In this document: positions 24,119 to 31,946 of the stretch, in pieces
How the letters are laid out: every line of letters starts with the position of its first letter
How positions within the stretch are numbered: the stretch's first letter is position 1
Assembly (NCBI GenBank): GCA_910589085.1
Contig: CAJUSG010000014.1
Span: forward strand, 1 to 45,249
Reading direction: 5' to 3'
From: an uncultured Oscillospiraceae bacterium
GTDB lineage: Bacteria; Bacillota; Clostridia; Oscillospirales; Oscillospiraceae
Length of the DNA stretch: 45,249 bases
Position numbers and translations under genes: made by a program
Notes under the pieces: generated by a model
Told to the model about the DNA's origin: nothing
The model's database searches: none
The model's input: the letters and a program-made list of their open reading frames with translations, nothing else

Positions 24119-24252
24119 ATCCTTTTCATTTGCGCGTTTCAAACATTTTTACTGGGTAAATATGGCAAAAACGGGACTGAATTAAAAATCCCTATATTTT
24201 TGCGCAAAGATTCCAGGACTGTAAAAATTAAGCTGCAGCCCTCGACTTTATA

Positions 24253-24287
24253 TGCAAAAAATTGGTCTTATTCTGCGAAAAATTGGT
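24253..24287 (+). promoter_or_regulatory. Direct repeat pair just upstream of the operon promoter
   Basis: TGCAAAAAATTGGT (24253-24266) and TGCGAAAAATTGGT (24274-24287) are spaced 21 bp start to start, two helical turns, and abut the -35. This is the classic arrangement for activator-binding sites. Confidence 0.55.
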
Positions 24288-24316
24288 TGCACCGCACAGC
24301 CGCTTTGTGCTATAAT
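24287..24316 (+). promoter_or_regulatory. Promoter of the PilZ-XrtG operon, inside the inverted sites
   Basis: TTGCAC (24287-24292), an 18-nt spacer ending TGC, and TATAAT (24311-24316): an extended -10 promoter pointing to the PilZ gene. It lies between inverted site 1 (24101) and sites 2/3 (24351, 24384), so inversion between them would turn it away from the operon. Confidence 0.72.
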
Positions 24317-24350
24317 AAGAACAACCCGCAGGAAGAAGAGCGTAGTGTAT

Positions 24351-24368
24351 GCAGAATGATGATTACGT
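24351..24368 (+). repeat. Site 2 of the inverted-repeat set
   Basis: GCAGAATGATGATTACGT, direct relative to site 3 and inverted relative to site 1. It lies in the predicted leader, 35 bp after the -10. Confidence 0.65.
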
Positions 24369-24383
24369 CTCACACCCCTGTCC

Positions 24384-24401
24384 ACAGAATGATGATTCCG
24401 T
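24384..24401 (+). repeat. Site 3 of the inverted-repeat set
   Basis: ACAGAATGATGATTCCGT, differing from the reverse complement of site 1 at one position. It lies 33 bp downstream of site 2. Confidence 0.7.
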
Positions 24402-24541
24402 GCCACCGATCTTTTTCAGGGAGGCTTTTTCGCCGGTTAGGGCGGGAAATCCCGCAGTGCGGTACGGGCTTGAGAAGGGAAAGCCGCTGAAAGAGCGGCT
24501 TTTCTGTCAGGCGGATAAAGAGTTGTGGAGGCGAAGCTGAG
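24402..24541 (+). promoter_or_regulatory. Structured leader before the PilZ gene
   Basis: Between site 3 and the PilZ start are two hairpins: GCGGG-AAAT-CCCGC (24442-24455) and AAGCCGCT-GAAAG-AGCGGCTT followed by TT (24481-24503). The second resembles a weak terminator or attenuator. I tried to fit the c-di-GMP-I and c-di-GMP-II riboswitch consensus and could not. Confidence 0.4.
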
Positions 24542-25264
24542 ATGAGCTTACAGGAGTTATTTCGGGGACTGTTCAGGCGGACTGAGGTGGAGCTGGAAGA
24601 ACCGGCGGCTTCCGAGCCGGAGCGGACGGAGATCAAGCTGCCCGACTTTCACCGGGGCGCGCCCATAGAGGTCATGACCCAGGGCGGCACGGTTTTGTTT
24701 ACCGGGCGTCCCACCGCCTTCGACGCCACCCAGCTGCTGCTGGAGCGAATTCCCGGAGAGATGAGCTTTCCCACCCTGGAGGAGGGTCTGGAGGTCCGGC
24801 TGCGGGGCTACAGCCGGGCGATGGAGCCGCTGAATTTCTGCGGCAGGGTAGAGCAGTCGGGCACGGTGTCCTGCAAGGTGAACCAACTGCAGTACATACC
24901 CTACCAGAACAGCCGGGGCAGCCAGCGCCAGCCCGTAAAGGTAAACGCCCAGCTCTATGCCGTGGAGGACACCCGGCTGGACCGGCCCCAGCCCTGTCAG
25001 TTGGTCAACATCAGCACAGGCGGGGCCTGTGTCACCTGTGCCTGCCGCTACCCGGAGGGGAAGGCGGTGCGTCTGCGGATGGAGATGGTGCGGGGCGAGG
25101 GATACATGTCCTTTGTGGGCCAGGTGGTGCGCGCCCAGGAGCGGGAGGAGGGCGGCTATGAATACGGCATTTTGTTCGCCCAGCTGCGCAGGTCGCAGAT
25201 CAACAGCCTGCTGAAAGACATTGCGGAGTATCAAAAGGAGACCGAAAAACTGCTGCTGGACTGA
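24542..25264 (+). CDS. PilZ-domain cyclic-di-GMP receptor, YcgR-like
   Basis: Predicted c-di-GMP effector. The 240-aa protein has an N-terminal acidic tail, a PilZN/YcgR-N-like beta domain (about 38-115) and a PilZ domain from about 120. The two ligand-binding motifs are intact: RGSQR (125-129, RxxxR) and NISTGG (156-161, N-x-S-x-x-G). It is the first gene of the operon and starts 1 nt after the end of an unsupported upstream ORF. Placed ahead of an exosortase and glycosyltransferases, it may gate polymer synthesis or export in response to c-di-GMP; that role is inferred. Confidence 0.88.
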   Translation: MSLQELFRGLFRRTEVELEEPAASEPERTEIKLPDFHRGAPIEVMTQGGTVLFTGRPTAFDATQLLLERIPGEMSFPTLEEGLEVRLRGYSRAMEPLNFCGRVEQSGTVSCKVNQLQYIPYQNSRGSQRQPVKVNAQLYAVEDTRLDRPQPCQLVNISTGGACVTCACRYPEGKAVRLRMEMVRGEGYMSFVGQVVRAQEREEGGYEYGILFAQLRRSQINSLLKDIAEYQKETEKLLLD

Positions 25265-25300
25265 CAGATACGTATATAGACTGGAAGGAGCGGAGCGAGT

Positions 25301-27409
25301 ATGATAAAGCGCGGTATATTACGGCGAGCGGCCTGTGTAATGGCGGCGGTGTGGCTGCTGTGGACGGTCTGCCCGGTCCTTGCGGTGGAGGGCGGCCCGG
25401 AGGAGCCGGGGGCGTCGTCGGTGACCCCTGAGCCCGACCCAACTCCTGAGCCGGACCCCGCCCCGGAGCCTGACCCTGCCCCGGAGCCGGACCCCGCCCC
25501 GGAGCCTGACCCTGCCCCGGAGCCTGACCCTGCCCCGGAGCCTGACCCTGCCCCGGAGCCCGATCCCGTCCCGGAGCCCGACCCCGTCCCGGAACCGGAC
25601 CCTGTCCCGGAGCCCGACCCCGTCCCGGAGCCGGACCCTGTCCCGGAACCCGACCCTGCTCCGGACCCCACCCCTGACCCGGAGGCGGAAGGTCCGGACG
25701 CGGAGACCCCGGAGTGGGAAACCCCCGAGGACCCCGGCGAGGAGGACCCGGATGGTGAGACCCCCGAGACCCCCGGCGAGGAAGAGTCCGGGGACCCAGG
25801 CGAGGAGGACCCGAGCGGCGAAGTGATGACCCCGGAGGAGATTCTGGCCGCCGCCCTGGAGGGGCTGGAGGAGCCCGCCGCGCTGGAGGCGGACACCACG
25901 GGCCGGATCACGGTGGACGGCGACCTGTACGACTGGACGATGGTGCCCGGCATGACCCACAGCGACCCTCACTTCAGCCAGTGGAAGGTGGCCCGGGATC
26001 TGGACGGGAATGTGTATCTGTGCTCCAGCGGAACGGCCCAAACCCCCTATGACGACTATGCGATTGTCCATAAGCCTGTTGTAATCACCCAGGGCGGACA
26101 GCAGAGCTCTGTTACGCTGGGCAGCCTGCTGGACACGATAGCCGGCGCTGAGCTGACCACGGTCAATCTGGCGAACGGGCAGACCCCCGGCCCTCTGTAC
26201 ATAGAGCTGATGATCCCCGCCGGCTATTTTACCGACCCCAATTTCACCATTGCCCTGAAATGGGACGGCGCCGCAGTGCCGGCGGCCTCCATCCCCGTGC
26301 TGAATGGGGTGGAGGTGCCGCCGCCGGAGCCGCCCAAGTACGAGGGCATCGAGATAGACGGCAAATTTTCCGACTGGGACGCGGTGGAAAAGGTCCCCAT
26401 CCGGGACACGAACCCCACCCAGAACAACCTGGAGAGCGCGGCCTTTGTATTCGACGGCGATCTGTACATCTATCTCAAGGAAGCGCCTGGGGGGGATGCC
26501 TGCGTAGCGGGGTCCCACAGCACGGGCAACTACGCCATCACCACCGACCTGGGCCGGGTGCTGAAGTTCCAGCTGAGGCAGGACGGCAGCGTCTATGGCG
26601 TAGCGGGGGCCACCGCCCGCCACACGGGCCGGGAGTGGGAGGTCCGCATACCGGAGAGCGCCCTGCCCTACTATCTGGAGACGGTGGATTTTGGTCTCTA
26701 TCTGGAGGACCCCACCTTCTCCGGGGTGTCCAACATGAACGGAAACGGGGGCAACGCGGGCAGCTTTGACGGGATTACGATTGACGGCCGGTATGACGAC
26801 TGGGTCACCTATAAGCACGCGGTGATCGAGTACAGCACCCAGGGCACCCAGGAGGAGCAGACGGACAGCCAGGGGGCCCTCTATCTGGAGGACGGCACCC
26901 TCTACGGCCATGTGATGACCACCATGCCCAACCATCTGGACTCCATGGGGGGCGATTTTCTGGCAAATATCACCATCGCCTTCAACCACGACCGGGACCA
27001 TAAGGGCACCATTGAGGAGGGGAATTTCTACCCCTGTATGCTGGATGAAAACGGCGCGGTGGTCGATGAGTTTACAAGGCTGAAGCCCGGCATCCACACC
27101 TTCCGGATTTGTGATCTCCGCACCCTGGGCGACGGCGGGGGGCCGCAGATCTTCGGCACCATGAAGGTCACCGTTGATCCCAACCGGCAGTGTGACGAGA
27201 TGGAGTTTGAGCTGGACCTGGAGGCCCTTGCCCAGCGGCAGAACTGCGATGTCAGCGACTACAAGGTCATTGAGGGGAGTTTTGGCCGGTTTGGCGGATG
27301 GATCACCATAGCGGGCGCCTCCTCCGGGGCGTACCTTGGGGTAGCGGTCAGCTGTGGAGCAGTGGCCGGAGTGCTGTTCTGGCGCAAAAAGAGGGGAGCC
27401 GCGGCGTGA
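25301..27409 (+). CDS. Secreted Pro-Glu-rich protein with Firmicu-CTERM-like sorting tail
   Basis: Likely substrate of the adjacent exosortase XrtG. The 702-aa protein has a signal peptide (about 1-29, VLA cleavage), 13 PEPDPx hexapeptides in a row at about 44-120, and an acidic Pro/Glu/Asp stretch to about 185. Three related modules follow, each with a V/I-D-G-x-x-x-D-W signature: VDGDLYDW, IDGKFSDW and IDGRYDDW. The C-terminus is a Gly/Ser motif (AGASSGAYLG), a membrane segment and FWRKKRGAAA, matching the short-motif / TM / basic-end plan of exosortase sorting signals (Firmicu-CTERM type). Its stop overlaps the xrtG start (GTGA). The PEPDP codons form an 18-bp tandem repeat likely to vary in copy number. 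Confidence 0.85.
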   Translation: MIKRGILRRAACVMAAVWLLWTVCPVLAVEGGPEEPGASSVTPEPDPTPEPDPAPEPDPAPEPDPAPEPDPAPEPDPAPEPDPAPEPDPVPEPDPVPEPDPVPEPDPVPEPDPVPEPDPAPDPTPDPEAEGPDAETPEWETPEDPGEEDPDGETPETPGEEESGDPGEEDPSGEVMTPEEILAAALEGLEEPAALEADTTGRITVDGDLYDWTMVPGMTHSDPHFSQWKVARDLDGNVYLCSSGTAQTPYDDYAIVHKPVVITQGGQQSSVTLGSLLDTIAGAELTTVNLANGQTPGPLYIELMIPAGYFTDPNFTIALKWDGAAVPAASIPVLNGVEVPPPEPPKYEGIEIDGKFSDWDAVEKVPIRDTNPTQNNLESAAFVFDGDLYIYLKEAPGGDACVAGSHSTGNYAITTDLGRVLKFQLRQDGSVYGVAGATARHTGREWEVRIPESALPYYLETVDFGLYLEDPTFSGVSNMNGNGGNAGSFDGITIDGRYDDWVTYKHAVIEYSTQGTQEEQTDSQGALYLEDGTLYGHVMTTMPNHLDSMGGDFLANITIAFNHDRDHKGTIEEGNFYPCMLDENGAVVDEFTRLKPGIHTFRICDLRTLGDGGGPQIFGTMKVTVDPNRQCDEMEFELDLEALAQRQNCDVSDYKVIEGSFGRFGGWITIAGASSGAYLGVAVSCGAVAGVLFWRKKRGAAA
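25430..25665 (+). repeat. 18-bp tandem repeat coding PEPDPx
   Basis: Thirteen in-frame copies of an 18-nt unit with synonymous third-base variation (for example GAGCCTGACCCT, GAGCCGGACCCC). Units 3-7 and 8-13 fall into Ala- and Val-ending subtypes, suggesting local duplication. Confidence 0.9.
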
Positions 27410-28011
27410 ATCCGGTATTTCTGGTCCTGATTGTTGTCCTTTGGGTGTACATACTGTGGGTGCTCCGCCGGGCGGAGCTCCACGCGTGGCGGTTTCTCTG
27501 GGGGAGCATGGGGCTGTTCATCATCCTCATGCTCACGGTCCAGCCCTGGCTGACCCAGCCTCTGGCCCGCTGTGTCTCAGCGATGTCGGGCTTTGTGGGC
27601 CGTCTGACGGGGGCCTATACCGCCTATTTCAAATATGGCATCCTGTTCATACCCACGGCGGAGAGCTCGGTCACCCTCCAGGTGGACTTTGAGTGCTCCG
27701 GCATCATTGAGATCATGGCCTTTCTCTCCCTGCTGGCCTTTTTCAGCGTCTACCGCGGGAGCGAGAAGGCCCTCATCTCGGTGGTAGGCTTCGCCTACAT
27801 TATGGTGTGCAATGCCCTGCGGATCACCCTGATCTGCCTTTCGGTCCATCTGTTCGGCATACAGGCCTACTACATTGTGCACACCTTTGTAGGCCGCATC
27901 TTTTTCTATGTATTCAGTGTACTTTTGTATTTCTATGTGTTCACCAAGCCCCAGGTGGTCCGAATGAAGGTAGGGCATTTCAGCTATGAACATTCTAAAG
28001 AGAATCCTTAA
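27406..28011 (+). CDS. xrtG: Exosortase family protein XrtG
   Basis: Membrane transpeptidase-like enzyme expected to process C-terminal sorting signals, here in a Gram-positive. The 201-aa protein starts at GTG 27406, overlapping the previous stop. It is mostly membrane segments and keeps the exosortase/archaeosortase triad: C97 (FECSGIIEI), R139 (NALRI) and H159 (VHTFVGRIFFY). The neighbour set (GT2, PTPS-related protein, large membrane protein, Firmicu-CTERM-like protein) is the known XrtG neighbourhood in Firmicutes. Its end overlaps the next gene by 26 nt. Confidence 0.9.
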   Translation: MNPVFLVLIVVLWVYILWVLRRAELHAWRFLWGSMGLFIILMLTVQPWLTQPLARCVSAMSGFVGRLTGAYTAYFKYGILFIPTAESSVTLQVDFECSGIIEIMAFLSLLAFFSVYRGSEKALISVVGFAYIMVCNALRITLICLSVHLFGIQAYYIVHTFVGRIFFYVFSVLLYFYVFTKPQVVRMKVGHFSYEHSKENP

Positions 28012-30871
28012 CTCCTTTATATTCTGGGGCGCCTGGATCATCATTCCGGTGCTGATGGAGATATTGCCCTCGCTGGGCAGCCTTTTCATGCTGGTAAAGC
28101 GGCGGGTCCAGGGCTTTGTCAGGGACCCCAAGCCGGTGGTCTACCCTGAGATATCCCTGATTATCCCGGTGTACAACAGCGCGGATACGCTCTACTCCTG
28201 CATCAGCTCGGTGTACAACGGCACCTACCCCGCGGACCGGATCCGGGTTTTTCTGGTGAACAACCGCAGCCAGGACAACAGCTTTGAGGTATACGCCCAG
28301 TGCCAGGAGCACTTTCCTGAGCTGAAGATGCAGTGGCTGGACGCGGAGCAGGGCAAGTCCCGGGCCATGAACCTGGCGCTGTACAACAGCGAGGGCAAAT
28401 ACATCATCAACCTGGACAGCGACGGCGTGCTGGAGCCTGCCGCCCTGACCAACATGGTGAACAAGTTCGAGGCCCACCCCGATCTGAACTGCATGACGGG
28501 GGCCATTCTGACCAGGCCGGACAAGGTGCGCTCCTACCGGGGATTTTTCGCCCGGCTGCTGCGTAAGCTGGAGTTTGTGGAGTACGCCCAGGCCTTTCTG
28601 GCCGGCCGGAGCTACGCCTCCGAGCTGAACGCGGTGTATACCCTCTCCGGGGCCTTCTCCGCCTTCCGGAAGTCGTCGGTGCTGAAGTCCTGGATGTACA
28701 ACACCGACACGGTGTGCGAGGACACCCACATCACCTTCCAGCTGCGCCGCCGGCAGGGGGAGCGGGTAGAGGTCTGTGAAAACGCCATTTTCTTTGTGGA
28801 TCCCATCGAGAGCGTCAACAAGCTGTATACCCAGCGGCAGCGCTGGCAGCGGGGCAGTCTCGAGGTGGCCCAGATGTTCATGGACAAGAACTTTCGTCTG
28901 CGCCGGGTGTTCAGCGACGTAAACGTGAAGACGCTGCTGTACGACCACACCTTTGCCTTTCCACGCCTGATCTGGTACTTGGCTCTCATCTGCATGATGT
29001 GCATGAACTACTCCACCAAGGTGATCGCCTGGTCCACGGGGATGATTTTCGCCCTGTACATCGCGGTGGGCGTGTTCTACTTCATCACGGTGGCGGTTTT
29101 TCTGCGGATGGAGCCAAAACTCCGGCGGTTTTATCTGAGCCTGTGGTGGTGCGTGCCCATCCTGCCCTTTTTCAACCTGGCGGTCTTTTTCATCCGTATG
29201 GCGGGCATCATCAACAGCATCCAGACCGACAGCGCCTGGCGGCAGCGGGACCTGACCCAGGAGCGGGAGGCGCTGAACGGCGTTCTCAGGGGGGACGCGT
29301 CCCGACCTCTCCGGGCGCTGAACCGGGTACGGAGTCTGGTCAACCGGGAGCGGCCCTCCCAGGCGGGGGAGCCGGAGGGCTTCTACGGCCCCGGCTGGTA
29401 TTTGAGCGTAGGTCTGCTGCTGGTTTCTGGCGCGGGGCTGATCTATCTGGTCTACTGGTCCAGAAACACCTTCCACGTGGAGATCGACGAGATCATCGCC
29501 ACGCTGCGGGGCCCGCTCCAGGGCACGGGGGGCGGCATGATGAAGGAGGTCCTGGGGGGCTTTGTCCTGCCGCTGGGCCTGTTCGCCCTGGGCTGCTGCG
29601 GGGTGGCCCTGATTGACAGAGCCATCGGCCGGTGGCTCAGGGGGGGCGGCCGGAGCGTCTACCGGGGGCTGCACAGCTGCGCGGTGCTGTGCGGCGTGGC
29701 GCTGCTGCTGGGGGGCGTGCTGTACGGCAGCGCGGCCTACGGCCTGCTGGACTACTGCCAGCTGTCCGGGACGGTGACCAGCCTGTACGAGGATGAGTAT
29801 GTCGACCCCCGGCAGGTATCGGTCACCGCCGCCGGCCCCACCAGAAATCTGATCTACATCTATGTAGAGAGCATGGAGACCACCTACGCCTCCCGGGAGG
29901 ACGGCGGCTTTCAGGAGGGTGTGAACTACATACCCAACCTGACCCGTCTGGCGAAGGAGAACCTGAATTTCGCGGATGTAGACAACATGGGGGGCTTTCA
30001 CGCGACGACGGGCAGCACCTGGACCATGGGTGCGCTGCTGGCGAGCACCTCGGGCATCCCCTTTGCGGTGGCCTCGGTGTCGGACATGGCCATCGCGGAG
30101 TCGGAGGCATTTCTGCCCGGCCTGACGACCCTGGGCGAGGTGCTGGAGGACAAGGGGTATGTGCAGGAGTTCATGTGCGGCTCAGACAGCGGCTTCGCGG
30201 GCCGGAGGAACTATTTTGAGCAGCACGGGAATTACCGTATCTTTGATATCTATGCCGCCCGGGAGCGGGGCCTGGTCCCGCCGGACTACTGGGTCAACTG
30301 GGGTCTGGAGGACAAGCTCCTCTTCGACATTGCCCGCAGGGAGCTGACCAGCCTGTCCCAGGAGGGGAAGCCCTTCAACCTCACGCTGCTGACGGTGGAC
30401 CTCCACGCCACGGCGGGCTACATGTGCCGGTGGTGTACCGATACCTATGAGGTAGGCACGGCGAATGTGGCTAACTGCAGCGACCGGCTCACGGCGGAAT
30501 TTGTGGACTGGTGCCGGGAGCAGGATTTTTACAAAGACACCACCATCATCATCACGGGGGACCACCCCCGCATGGACGGCTACCTGGTGGACGGCGTGCC
30601 CTACTACGACCGGACGGTGTACAACTGCATTATCAACCCGGCGAAGGAGAACGTGCGGGATGTAAAGTCTCGAACCTTTACTGCGGTGGACCTGTTCCCG
30701 ACGATACTGAGCGCCATGGGCTTTGACGTCGAGGGGGACCGCCTGGGGCTGGGCACGGACCTCTTTTCCGACAGGGACACCCTGCTGGAGCGGCTGGGAA
30801 ACGAGCGGCTGGAGGCGGAGCTCCGGAAGGCGTCAAACTATTACGTGGAGAAATTCGTAAACAACATGTAG
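27986..30871 (+). CDS. Fusion: XrtG-associated GT2 glycosyltransferase + OpgB/LtaS-like phosphoglycerol transferase
   Basis: A 961-aa two-enzyme membrane protein. N-terminal half: a TM anchor (about 11-30) and a processive GT2 domain with DSD (144-146), CED (244-246) and QRQRW (283-287), then a TM bundle (about 320-410), as in XrtG-associated glycosyltransferases. A linker and further TM segments (about 470-600) lead to an alkaline-phosphatase-superfamily domain from about 620: NLIYIYVESMETTY, HATTGSTWTMGALLASTSGIP (about 672-692, candidate nucleophile Thr) and GDHPRMD (858-864). The T-x-W-T-x-x-x-x-x-x-S-x-x-G-I-P pattern is closest to OpgB/MdoB. The reading frame is uninterrupted. It suggests synthesis of a glycan and its decoration with phosphoglycerol by one polypeptide. 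Confidence 0.87.
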   Translation: MNILKRILNSFIFWGAWIIIPVLMEILPSLGSLFMLVKRRVQGFVRDPKPVVYPEISLIIPVYNSADTLYSCISSVYNGTYPADRIRVFLVNNRSQDNSFEVYAQCQEHFPELKMQWLDAEQGKSRAMNLALYNSEGKYIINLDSDGVLEPAALTNMVNKFEAHPDLNCMTGAILTRPDKVRSYRGFFARLLRKLEFVEYAQAFLAGRSYASELNAVYTLSGAFSAFRKSSVLKSWMYNTDTVCEDTHITFQLRRRQGERVEVCENAIFFVDPIESVNKLYTQRQRWQRGSLEVAQMFMDKNFRLRRVFSDVNVKTLLYDHTFAFPRLIWYLALICMMCMNYSTKVIAWSTGMIFALYIAVGVFYFITVAVFLRMEPKLRRFYLSLWWCVPILPFFNLAVFFIRMAGIINSIQTDSAWRQRDLTQEREALNGVLRGDASRPLRALNRVRSLVNRERPSQAGEPEGFYGPGWYLSVGLLLVSGAGLIYLVYWSRNTFHVEIDEIIATLRGPLQGTGGGMMKEVLGGFVLPLGLFALGCCGVALIDRAIGRWLRGGGRSVYRGLHSCAVLCGVALLLGGVLYGSAAYGLLDYCQLSGTVTSLYEDEYVDPRQVSVTAAGPTRNLIYIYVESMETTYASREDGGFQEGVNYIPNLTRLAKENLNFADVDNMGGFHATTGSTWTMGALLASTSGIPFAVASVSDMAIAESEAFLPGLTTLGEVLEDKGYVQEFMCGSDSGFAGRRNYFEQHGNYRIFDIYAARERGLVPPDYWVNWGLEDKLLFDIARRELTSLSQEGKPFNLTLLTVDLHATAGYMCRWCTDTYEVGTANVANCSDRLTAEFVDWCREQDFYKDTTIIITGDHPRMDGYLVDGVPYYDRTVYNCIINPAKENVRDVKSRTFTAVDLFPTILSAMGFDVEGDRLGLGTDLFSDRDTLLERLGNERLEAELRKASNYYVEKFVNNM

Positions 30872-30887
30872 GAAGGGGGGACACGCC

Positions 30888-31946
30888 GTGAAAAAGCATA
30901 TCGTCGGCGTGACGGTTCTGTGCGCCATACTGGCGGCGGCCTGCGCGGGGGTTTTCACCTGGTATCTGCTGCTGCGGTACGAGGCGGGCCTGCTGGACGT
31001 GTGCGCGGTCCAGCAGGACGGCTATGTCCAGCTGGTGCTGGACCAGATCCGCCTCCAGGGGGACCGGGACGACCGGGAGATCATCGAGAACATCCTGGGT
31101 GCCATGGACGCATCCTCCAACAAATACTGGACCTTCTCCCGGGATCAGGACATGCTCTTTGTCAAGGACGTGCTGGAGACCAACAAGTACAAGGGCTTCA
31201 CCACGGCGACCTACTACATGTCAGACAGCGCCCGGGCCTTTTTGGATGGGATGCGGCTGGACCGGGTGAGCCACGCCGATATCACCATCGAGGGGAAGGA
31301 GTACATCGCCTCGGGGGCGGCCTTCGCCTACCAGGGGGACACCTACCGCCTGTGCCTGCTGACCAACCGGAGCGTACTGCTGGACAATAACCTCTTTCTG
31401 GGGGCGAAGACCGAGCTGTGCGTCATGGTGGCGGCCATTCTGATTCTGTTTGTGGTGGTGTCCACGGCGCTGGCCCAAAAGGTCCGCCGCCTTCAGCTCC
31501 GGAGCGACCGGCAGGAGGAGGCGGTTGAGACCCTGAACCAGAGCCTGGACAAGATGAACCGGATGTTTTCCCAGCGGGACCTCCACGACACCCGGACAAA
31601 CCTCTGGAGCCGGGAGACCCTGCCCATGTTCCTCAGCAAGCTGCGGGGGCGGAAGGCCTATCCCATGGCGCTGGCCCTGGTCCAGTGCTCGGGGGAGGGG
31701 GCGGTGCGCGCCCTGCTGGACATGGCCAACGTCACCCTGGACCGGAGGGTGCTGCGCTTCAAGCTGGAGGAGAACCTGATCGGGCTGCTCTTTGTGCGGT
31801 GTGACCTGGAGCTCGCCCTGGAGAACGTCCAGTCCCTCCTGAACCGGGAGGTATTTTTGCAAGAATTCCTGCTGCTGTCCAGCGGGGGCGTGACAAAGGG
31901 AGGAGAGGGCAAATGGGAATCCGACTGTACCGGGAGTACCGTCTAA
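30888..31946 (+). CDS. Two-TM membrane protein with extracytoplasmic domain and GGDEF-like remnant
   Basis: A 352-aa protein starting at GTG 30888. TM1 (about 5-29), an extracytoplasmic domain (about 30-172) and TM2 (about 174-196) give a sensor layout, followed by a short coiled coil (about 200-225). The C-terminal part begins TRTNLWSRETL, which lines up with the TGLYNRRAL start of GGDEF domains, and continues with a YPMALALV strand. The GG(D/E)EF loop is absent and the domain is short, so diguanylate cyclase activity is unlikely. The GGDEF relation is an inference from pattern. With PilZ at the head of the operon, a signalling role tied to c-di-GMP is possible. The 3' end overlaps the next gene by 34 nt. 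Confidence 0.7.
   Translation: MKKHIVGVTVLCAILAAACAGVFTWYLLLRYEAGLLDVCAVQQDGYVQLVLDQIRLQGDRDDREIIENILGAMDASSNKYWTFSRDQDMLFVKDVLETNKYKGFTTATYYMSDSARAFLDGMRLDRVSHADITIEGKEYIASGAAFAYQGDTYRLCLLTNRSVLLDNNLFLGAKTELCVMVAAILILFVVVSTALAQKVRRLQLRSDRQEEAVETLNQSLDKMNRMFSQRDLHDTRTNLWSRETLPMFLSKLRGRKAYPMALALVQCSGEGAVRALLDMANVTLDRRVLRFKLEENLIGLLFVRCDLELALENVQSLLNREVFLQEFLLLSSGGVTKGGEGKWESDCTGSTV

Noticed and set aside
24101..24401. The three near-palindromes read as LexA-type or other regulator operators
   Set aside because: The GAAT-N4-ATTC spacing resembles the LexA layout, but the clostridial LexA box needs GAAC-N4-GTTC. Site orientation and the adjacent recombinase favour recombination sites; the operator reading stays open as an alternative.
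24095..24490. 131-codon ORF across the recombinase-PilZ gap
   Set aside because: Covers promoter, inverted sites and hairpins, has a poor start region and atypical codon use for this genome.
24349..24540. 63-codon ORF (MQNDDYVSHPCPQNDDSV...) ending 1 nt before the PilZ start; sites 2 and 3 fall in it as an in-frame QNDD repeat
   Set aside because: No good ribosome site, no recognisable protein pattern, and the same 18-bp motif occurs inverted outside the ORF at 24101, so the repeat is better explained as DNA sites. A leader peptide cannot be fully excluded.
24402..24541. c-di-GMP riboswitch ahead of the PilZ gene
   Set aside because: Hairpins are present, but neither the GEMM-I nor the GEMM-II conserved cores could be found.
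25430..25665. Regular 18-bp repeats as a CRISPR array
   Set aside because: No spacers; units are contiguous, in frame and code for PEPDPx.
25231..25953. Minus-strand Gly-Ser repeat protein opposite the PEPDP repeat
   Set aside because: Mirror image of the tandem repeat; no signal peptide, ribosome site or downstream domain.
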